Notes under the pieces: model-generated
What the model was told of the DNA's origin: nothing
The model's input: only the letters and a program-made list of their open reading frames with translations
Databases searched by the model: none
In this document: positions 58,849-64,000 of the stretch, piece by piece
How positions within the stretch are numbered: the stretch's first letter is position 1
Layout of the letters: each line of letters starts with the position of its first letter
Program-made: the position numbers and the translations under genes
Origin: Mycolicibacterium aichiense
GTDB lineage: Bacteria; Actinomycetota; Actinomycetes; Mycobacteriales; Mycobacteriaceae
NCBI RefSeq assembly: GCF_010726245.1
Contig: NZ_AP022561.1
Coordinates: 744,001-808,000, forward strand
Length of the DNA stretch: 64,000 nucleotides
Direction of reading: 5' to 3'

Positions 58849-59792
58849 GCGGAACCTCCCTGAACCGGTGTACTGACCAAATCGCCTGCGATGACCGCCT
58901 CGCCGAACGCGTCGATGTAGTCGAGCGCCGCCGCCGGGGTTGGAGCCTCGACGCGAGCGACCGCCCAGTTCGCGCCGTACGCGGCGAGCTCGCCAAGGGC
59001 GTCCTGCGCGTGGCGCAGCGAGGTGCTGTCGTCGAGGTCGATCCAGGGGCAGATGACTTGCACGTCGAGTACATCCGGGTCCCGGCCGGCATCGGCCAGG
59101 TCCTGACGCAGCCGGCCGAGCCGGGCGCCGAACGCGGCCGCGTCCTCCAGCGCATCCGTGCCGATTGCCGACGCCATGCTCGCGGGCACGATGAGTGGCA
59201 TCCACCCGCTGCCGTACTCGACGACACGGCGCGCGGCGGCCGCCGTGTTGCCGCCGACCCAGATCGGTGGATGCGGGCGCTGCACGGGCGGCTGCAACCA
59301 CATCGGACCGGTTGCCGTGAATCCCCGGCCACTGACCGGTGTTTCGGGGTCGGTCCAGATCGATCGCAGGGCGGCCAGGGCTTCGTCGAGGAGCGCGGCG
59401 CGGTCATCGACCTCGATGCCGAGCGCCGCGAACTCCGAGCGCAGGTAGCCGGCCCCCACACCGGCGATGAGCCGGCCGCCGGACAGGATGTCCAGGCTGC
59501 CGAGGGCCTTGGCGGACAGATACGGGTTGCGGAAGGGCAGCACGAACAGGTTGGTCATCAATCTGATCCGGCTGGTCACTGCGGCCATGAAGCTGAGCGC
59601 CGCGACGGGGTCGAGGGTGTTGTGCCCGCCGTTGCGGCGCCATTTCAGCGATGGCGCCGGATGTTCGGACAGCGCGACAGCGGCGAAGCCCGCCGCTTCG
59701 GCTCTCGACACGACGGCTCGGATCACGTCGGGGGAGAGGAAATCCTCGGGCGCGGTAGGGAGCTCACTCGGATACTCCAGTGTGTACCGCAT
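58845..59792 (-). CDS. LLM-class F420-dependent oxidoreductase
   Basis: 315 residues of the luciferase-like monooxygenase fold, in the actinobacterial F420-dependent group: AEAAGFAAVALSEHPAPS, ALSFMAAVTSRIRLMTNLFVLPFRNPYLSAK (given in part), GGRLIAGVGAGYLRSEF and VWLQPPVQRPHPPIWVGGN-like segments. I start it at the ATG at 59792 (MRYTLEYPSE), which fits the family and has AGG upstream. The longest frame starts at 59849 inside the palindrome and adds 19 unusual residues. First in the Rieske/P450 operon. Confidence 0.87.
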   Translation of the reverse strand: MRYTLEYPSELPTAPEDFLSPDVIRAVVSRAEAAGFAAVALSEHPAPSLKWRRNGGHNTLDPVAALSFMAAVTSRIRLMTNLFVLPFRNPYLSAKALGSLDILSGGRLIAGVGAGYLRSEFAALGIEVDDRAALLDEALAALRSIWTDPETPVSGRGFTATGPMWLQPPVQRPHPPIWVGGNTAAAARRVVEYGSGWMPLIVPASMASAIGTDALEDAAAFGARLGRLRQDLADAGRDPDVLDVQVICPWIDLDDSTSLRHAQDALGELAAYGANWAVARVEAPTPAAALDYIDAFGEAVIAGDLVSTPVQGGSA

Positions 59793-59837
59793 CGCCCACC
59801 TGAGGGTTTCGGGGAACCGCGATCGGGCCGGTTCCAA

Positions 59838-59856
59838 TACTGTAATCATTACAGTA
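59838..59856. promoter_or_regulatory. Perfect divergent palindrome TACTGTAAT-C-ATTACAGTA
   Basis: A 9-1-9 perfect dyad containing ACTGTAA-N3-TTACAGT (59839-59855). TACAGT occurs on both strands facing outward, giving starts near 59862 for the monooxygenase gene (ATG 59888) and near 59832 for the F420-type gene (ATG 59792). Confidence 0.75.
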
Positions 59857-59887
59857 GCATCCGCTGTGCGGTGCGGCGAAGGGTCGG

Positions 59888-61501
59888 ATGATGGAAAGTG
59901 CAGACGTGCTCGTGATCGGGGCCGGTTTCTCCGGTCTCTACATGCTGCACCGGTTACGGCAGCTCGGGTTACGGACGCAGGTGCTGGAGAAGGCCGAAAG
60001 AATCGGTGGCACTTGGCTGTTCAACCGCTATCCCGGTGCGCGCTGCGACATCGAGAGCATCGAGTACTCCTACAGCTTCTCCGAAGAGATCCAACAGGAA
60101 TGGGTGTGGACCGAGACCATGCCCGCACAGCCGGAGATCGAGGCGTACCTCAACTTCGTCGCCGACCGCCTTGACCTGCGCCGCGACATCCGGCTCAACG
60201 CCGACGTCACCGCCATGGCGTTCGACGAAGCCGGCGCGACATGGATCCTGCAGACCGCCACCGGCGAGACGTTCGTGGCACCTTTCGTCGTCGCCGCCTC
60301 GGGCATCCTGTCGGTCCCGCTGGAACCCGACATCCCCGGCATGGATATCTTCGCCGGCGACTCGCTGTTCACCAGCCGGTGGCCCGAAGGCGGCGTCGGC
60401 CTGTCCGGTAAGCGGGTCGGCGTGATCGGGACCGGTTCGACGGCAGTGCAGATGATTCCGGTGATCGCGCGGGAAGTGGAGCAGCTCTTCGTCTTTCAGC
60501 GGTCCCCGGCGTTCACGCTGCCGTGGGAGGTGCGACAGTTCGCGGCCGGCGAACTCGACGAGATGAAGGCGAACTACGGCGAGATCCGGCAAGCGCAGCG
60601 TGAGCACCCGGTCGGTGCGGCACGGCTCTCGGCGTTCTCGGTGCTGATCGACATGCTCGTCAGCCCACCGATCAGGACGGCCTCCCGCGAGGAGCAGGTG
60701 CGTGCCGTCGACGAGCGCGGCGTGATGGGCGCGCTCAACTGGGGGGACATCTTCTTCGATATCGAGGCCAACCGGATGGCGACCGCGTTGTACGGCGAGG
60801 CGATCGCCCGCATCGTCGATGACCCCGAGACGGCGGCGGCGCTGGTGCCGAGTCACCCGTTCGGCTGTAAACGGCCGATCATCGACCAGGGGTACTACCA
60901 GACCTACAACCGCGACAACGTCACGCTGGTGGACCTGCGCAAGAATCCGATCCGCACGATCACCGCGGAGGGTATCGACACCGCGGCCGGGCACTACGAC
61001 CTCGACGTGATCATCTACGCCACTGGATTCGACGCGATGACAGGTGCACTCACCCGCATCGACGTTCGCGGCCGGGGCGGCGCGCTGTTGCGGGACGTCT
61101 GGGCCGACCAGGGCCCGGTGTCCTACCTCGGGCTGGCGGTCGCCGGGTTCCCCAACCTGTTCACCGTTCAGGGGCCGGGCAGCCCGTCGGCGGCGACGAA
61201 CTTCGTCACCGCGCTCGAACAGCACGTCGAATGGATCGGCGACTGCATCGCCTACCTCAGGGACAACGGTCACCGAACCATCGAGGCGACGCCTGAAGCG
61301 CAGCACGAGTGGATCGAACACGCTACATCCCTTGTGGCGGAAACGGTTCTGGTCCACCCGAGCTGCAATTCGTGGTACAACGGCGCCAACGTTCCCGGCA
61401 AGAAACGGATGTACATGGGTTACACGGCAGGTATGCCCGAGTACCGGCGCCGTTGCGACGAGATCGCCGGCGCGGGTTACGTCGGCTTCCTGCTGGCGTG
61501 A
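59888..61501 (+). CDS. Baeyer-Villiger-type flavin monooxygenase with altered fingerprint
   Basis: 537 residues. GAGFSG (11-16) binds FAD, GGTWLFNRYPGARCD (40-54) is the type I BVMO block, and GTGSTA (181-186) binds NADPH. The fingerprint F-x-G-x3-H-x3-W-P reads FAGDSLFTSRWP (155-166): Phe161 replaces the conserved His while Trp165-Pro166 remain. IIYATGFD and NSWYNGANVPGK near the C-terminus are as usual. It would insert oxygen next to a ketone to form an ester or lactone, and the next gene, an overlapping hydrolase, could open it. The effect of the missing His is uncertain. Confidence 0.9.
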   Translation: MMESADVLVIGAGFSGLYMLHRLRQLGLRTQVLEKAERIGGTWLFNRYPGARCDIESIEYSYSFSEEIQQEWVWTETMPAQPEIEAYLNFVADRLDLRRDIRLNADVTAMAFDEAGATWILQTATGETFVAPFVVAASGILSVPLEPDIPGMDIFAGDSLFTSRWPEGGVGLSGKRVGVIGTGSTAVQMIPVIAREVEQLFVFQRSPAFTLPWEVRQFAAGELDEMKANYGEIRQAQREHPVGAARLSAFSVLIDMLVSPPIRTASREEQVRAVDERGVMGALNWGDIFFDIEANRMATALYGEAIARIVDDPETAAALVPSHPFGCKRPIIDQGYYQTYNRDNVTLVDLRKNPIRTITAEGIDTAAGHYDLDVIIYATGFDAMTGALTRIDVRGRGGALLRDVWADQGPVSYLGLAVAGFPNLFTVQGPGSPSAATNFVTALEQHVEWIGDCIAYLRDNGHRTIEATPEAQHEWIEHATSLVAETVLVHPSCNSWYNGANVPGKKRMYMGYTAGMPEYRRRCDEIAGAGYVGFLLA

Positions 61502-62616
61502 GCAGGATGGGGCTGAGTAGCGCACACCGGCTGGCAACCCAGCTGGGCGGCGTGCTGCCGAGGTCACTGGCTGCGTTGCACCGATCGCAGGACTGGAGCC
61601 CGCTGTCGGGGCGCGGCATACGGCAGGTCGCTGAGGTCGCCCTCGACGAGCTGGTGGTCACCGGGATGACACTGATGTCGTCACCGCCGCGGCTGGACCG
61701 GCCGGTCGAGGACTATGCCGCCGTGGCGGGCGAGTTGGCCGCGCTCGGGGTGACCGGAGCGCATCGAGCGCCGGACCCCTTGGAAGTCACGGGCATTCGC
61801 CCGGTCAGCGCCGGAGTGCTGTCCTATGAGCGGATGAGCTACGACCACGACCCGCAGCTGGTCTCGGCGCTGGCCGCCGAAGGTCACGACGGCCCGGCCG
61901 GTGCCGAGGTCGTGCTGTTCCGCCATGACGATGGACCTCGACCCTGGCTGGTGTGGGTGCACGGCGCAGGCCAGGGCGGCATGTCCGACATCCTGGTTGC
62001 CAGGGTCGGGCGCATCCACCGGGAGCTCGGCTTCAATGTCGCGCTGCCCGTCCAGCCCGGACATGGTCCACGGCGCGACCGCTGGCCGGCGTATCCCGGC
62101 ACCGACCCGGTCGCGAATGTCGCGGGAATGGTCCGGGCGGTCTCGGAGGTGCGCGCGGTGATCGGGTGGATCGAGCCCGACTCGATTACGATCGCGGTTT
62201 CCGGGTTGTCGCTGGGGAGTGCGGTCGCAGCTCTGGTCGCAGGCCTGGACGACCGGGTGCGCGCCGTCGCGCTCTACACGCCGATCCTCGGACTGAACGG
62301 GATGATCGCCCGGCATCTGCACCGGTGGGGGTCGTCGGCCGATATCGTCGGAGCCGCAATGGCATCCGACATCGTGTCCGACTTGACCTCGGTGATCGAT
62401 CCGCTTGCGCTCGACCCGTTGCCGCCGCCGGACCGGCGGCTGATCGTGGGGGCGTGGCATGACCAGATGGCCTACCGGCAGTCTGCGCTTGCCCTGCACG
62501 ACCGCTGGGGCGGGCAGCTGTACTGGCACGACGGCGGACATGTCGGACATCTGTTCTCGGGTGCTGTCCAGGCTCGGACCGAGCAGTTCCTGCGGGCGTT
62601 GACTCAGGCGCCGTAG
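61498..62616 (+). CDS. Alpha/beta hydrolase (esterase/lactonase-like)
   Basis: 372 residues. A roughly 120-residue N-terminal part (two helical blocks) precedes the hydrolase fold: LVWVHGAGQGGMSD is the oxyanion segment, VSGLSLGSAV the nucleophile elbow (G-L-S-L-G), and HDGGHVGHLF near the end carries the His. GTG at 61498 overlaps the monooxygenase stop as GTGA. Coupled translation supports hydrolysis of the Baeyer-Villiger product. The 3' end overlaps the TetR gene by 13 bases. Confidence 0.86.
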   Translation: MSRMGLSSAHRLATQLGGVLPRSLAALHRSQDWSPLSGRGIRQVAEVALDELVVTGMTLMSSPPRLDRPVEDYAAVAGELAALGVTGAHRAPDPLEVTGIRPVSAGVLSYERMSYDHDPQLVSALAAEGHDGPAGAEVVLFRHDDGPRPWLVWVHGAGQGGMSDILVARVGRIHRELGFNVALPVQPGHGPRRDRWPAYPGTDPVANVAGMVRAVSEVRAVIGWIEPDSITIAVSGLSLGSAVAALVAGLDDRVRAVALYTPILGLNGMIARHLHRWGSSADIVGAAMASDIVSDLTSVIDPLALDPLPPPDRRLIVGAWHDQMAYRQSALALHDRWGGQLYWHDGGHVGHLFSGAVQARTEQFLRALTQAP

Positions 62617-63212
62617 TCTCGGAGGATCCGCTCCCGCGCGTGCGCCAACTCGGCGTCCAGGTCGAACCCGGACGGAAGCGCGACCCACTGGAAGGCGAGG
62701 CCGAAGAACGCGGCGGTGATATCGCTGACCGCCCGGTCGAGATCGATGCCGGTGCGAACAGACTTGTCCCGCTGCCCTTTCCGCAGTCCGTCTGCCACGT
62801 TCGCGACACCCGCGATCAATTGCTTCTGGACCCGTTCGCGAAGCGGTGAGGTGGTCTTCATCGCCTCGAAGGTGGAGACGAACATCGCGCGCAACACGTC
62901 CCGGTCAACGGCGTACAGGTCGCGGATTCGGTCGATGTGGGCAAGCACCTGGTCCATGCCGGTCGGGTACGGAACGAGATCCGGGTTGAGCCGGCCGACG
63001 TACTCCTGCAGGAAGTCCTCGAGGATCGCCTCCTTGCCGCCGAAGCGGGCGTGCACCATCGTGCGGCTGTAGCCGGCTCGGCGCCCGATCTCGGCGGCAG
63101 TGGTTGCCTCCCAGCCTTTCTCGACGATCAGCTCGGCGGCGGCTTCCATCAGGCGGCGCCGGGACGTCTCGACTCGCTCGGGCTGCGTCAAACCGCGTGC
63201 AGGGGAGGGCAC
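62604..63212 (-). CDS. TetR-family transcriptional regulator
   Basis: 202 residues. The helix-turn-helix (about 18-62) includes TTAAEIGRRAGYSRTMVHARF, and the C-terminal helices hold the effector pocket. GTG at 63212 has no ribosome site, but TAATAT lies exactly six bases upstream, which suggests a leaderless transcript. It is divergent from the phosphotransferase gene at 63250 and convergent with the hydrolase gene. The likely target is the 37-base divergent promoter region. Confidence 0.87.
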   Translation of the reverse strand: MPSPARGLTQPERVETSRRRLMEAAAELIVEKGWEATTAAEIGRRAGYSRTMVHARFGGKEAILEDFLQEYVGRLNPDLVPYPTGMDQVLAHIDRIRDLYAVDRDVLRAMFVSTFEAMKTTSPLRERVQKQLIAGVANVADGLRKGQRDKSVRTGIDLDRAVSDITAAFFGLAFQWVALPSGFDLDAELAHARERILRDYGA

Positions 63213-63218
63213 CCTTGC

Positions 63219-63243
63219 ATATTAAACACCTCACAACTATCTT
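63219..63243. promoter_or_regulatory. Two divergent -10 elements, both for leaderless genes
   Basis: TAATAT on the minus strand (63224 down to 63219) is followed by six bases and GTG 63212. TATCTT on the plus strand (63238-63243) is followed by six bases and GTG 63250. Both fit TAnnnT with the start codon at the expected transcription start. Neither gene has a Shine-Dalgarno sequence at a good distance. Confidence 0.55.
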
Positions 63244-63249
63244 GCGAGG

Positions 63250-64000
63250 GTGACTTCAGCGACGGCACGGGTGCCGTCAGGCATCGACGCCGTCGACCCG
63301 GCGTGGCTCACCGAGGCATTGGACGCGACCGTGACCGATGTCGTCGCCGAGCAGATCGCCCAGGACAGCGGATTCTCGTCGTTGCTGTATCGGCTGCACC
63401 TCACCGGCGAGGGTGTTCCGCCGACGGTGATCGCCAAGCTGGCCGCACAATCGGAGGCCCGGGGCGCGATGGAGCTGCTCGGCGGCTACCGGCGGGAGCT
63501 GGCCTTCTATCGCGATATCGCGGGCCGGGCACCGCTGGGCACGCCGCACGTCTACGCGGCCCGGATGGCCGACGACTCCGCCGATTTCGTGCTGGTGATG
63601 GAGGACCTGCGGGATTGGGACAACGCCGACCACCTGGCCGGGTTGTCGATGGAACGCGCACGGATGTGCATCCAGCAGTTGGCGGGATTGCACTCCTGGT
63701 CGGTCGAGTCGTCCAATGCTGATGCGCTGCAGGTCTTTCCAAGCTTTGACATGCCCGCCGTGCGGGATCTCCTGGTGCCTGCCTTCGGGCCCGGCTGGGA
63801 GGTATACCGGACGCACTCGGCGGCACCCGTGCCCGAGTCGGTCGCCCGATTTGCAGAGCGGTTCACCGCGCACGCCGCGACAGCGCTCGACGGTTTGACC
63901 GAACGGTCGATGCTGCTGCACGGCGACATCCGCGCCGACAACATGTTCTTCTCGGGCGAGGAGATGAAGGTGGTGGACTTCCAGTTCGCCTGCGTCGGTG
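63250..64000 (+). CDS. APH-like phosphotransferase, 3' part cut off by the window edge
   Basis: 250 codons are present. The kinase-like fold shows GFSSLLYRLHLTGEG (nucleotide loop region), VIAKLAAQ (lysine strand), VLVMEDLRDWD (hinge) and LLHGDIRADNMFF (catalytic loop with Asp and Asn), with VVDFQFACVG beginning the metal-binding segment as the window ends. It belongs to the same family as the gene at 9669, at the other end of the island. GTG start, apparently leaderless. Substrate unknown. Confidence 0.82.
   Translation, partial: MTSATARVPSGIDAVDPAWLTEALDATVTDVVAEQIAQDSGFSSLLYRLHLTGEGVPPTVIAKLAAQSEARGAMELLGGYRRELAFYRDIAGRAPLGTPHVYAARMADDSADFVLVMEDLRDWDNADHLAGLSMERARMCIQQLAGLHSWSVESSNADALQVFPSFDMPAVRDLLVPAFGPGWEVYRTHSAAPVPESVARFAERFTAHAATALDGLTERSMLLHGDIRADNMFFSGEEMKVVDFQFACVG

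Noticed and set aside
8700..64000. KstR (TnnAACnnGTTnnA) or KstR2 (AnCAAGnnCTTGnT) operators of the cholesterol regulons
   Set aside because: I looked for both in the intergenic regions and saw no convincing copy, so the island is probably not under the known steroid regulators.
1..64000. Insertion sequences, integrase, phage genes, CRISPR arrays, toxin-antitoxin pairs, biosynthetic megasynthases
   Set aside because: No transposase, integrase, direct-repeat array, or PKS/NRPS frame was seen; all long frames are accounted for by metabolic or regulatory genes.

Overview
The window reads as chromosome of a fast-growing, environmental-type mycobacterium (Mycolicibacterium-like). The DNA is uniformly GC-rich, GTG and TTG starts are common, and genes are packed with 4-base ATGA/GTGA overlaps. 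The left end keeps the gene order I know from the M. tuberculosis Rv0822c-Rv0826 block. Mycofactocin-type short-chain dehydrogenases, an F420-type oxidoreductase and abundant FadD/FadE/EchA/CYP families point the same way.

Region 1 (1-8,660) is core genome: a truncated LytR-CpsA-Psr protein, a tRNA-dihydrouridine synthase with no ordinary start codon, the acyl-ACP desaturase desA1, a small exported protein, a TetR regulator divergent from a DUF2236 oxygenase-like gene, a 52-residue protein, a polyprenyl-phosphate sugar transferase, a GAF protein and four tRNA genes (Lys, Glu, Asp, Phe).

Region 2 (8,700-64,000) is an unbroken catabolic island starting just after tRNA-Phe. Layout: a monooxygenase/hydrolase operon (8,791-13,036); a divergent beta-oxidation set with its own GntR regulator (12,990-18,908); an operon of three enoyl-CoA hydratases and two acyl-CoA ligases opposed to a FadR-like regulator (19,522-25,711); a hydratase, a thiolase and a TetR gene (25,722-28,602); a decayed hydratase fragment fused to an SDR (28,766-29,657); a nine-gene operon mixing three amidohydrolase-2 proteins, three acyl-CoA dehydrogenases, a ligase, a hydratase and a P450 (29,851-40,233); a thiolase-like/CoA-transferase pair, a ligase and a LuxR regulator (40,234-45,326); a P450-ferredoxin-aldehyde/alcohol dehydrogenase-SCP2 operon (45,332-49,879); a molybdopterin oxidoreductase and a second CoA-transferase (50,081-53,522); an aldehyde dehydrogenase/SDR pair (53,663-56,049); an oxygenation operon of F420-type enzyme, Rieske oxygenase, isochorismatase-like protein and P450 (56,046-59,792); and a Baeyer-Villiger-type monooxygenase with a hydrolase (59,888-62,616). 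A TetR gene and a truncated phosphotransferase close the window.

Together these genes look like a route that hydroxylates a bulky, probably cyclic or terpenoid/steroid-like substrate (P450s, Rieske, flavin monooxygenases), oxidises alcohols and aldehydes to acids, makes CoA thioesters (four ligases, two CoA-transferases) and shortens them by beta-oxidation, with amidohydrolases as possible C-C cleavage or decarboxylation steps. The substrate cannot be read from the sequence.

The most notable signal not explained by genes is a recurrent palindrome, ACTGTAA-N3-TTACAGT. It is perfect at 42,607 and 59,839, near-perfect at 53,615, and degenerate at 28,707, 50,061 and 8,730. All these copies are intergenic in front of island genes, and one lies beside the TetR gene at 27,865-28,602. 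This suggests one regulon. The palindrome carries back-to-back TAnnnT -10 elements, so the operator would overlap divergent promoters. No insertion sequence, CRISPR array, rRNA gene or replication origin was seen, and no gene-free stretch exceeds about 300 bases.
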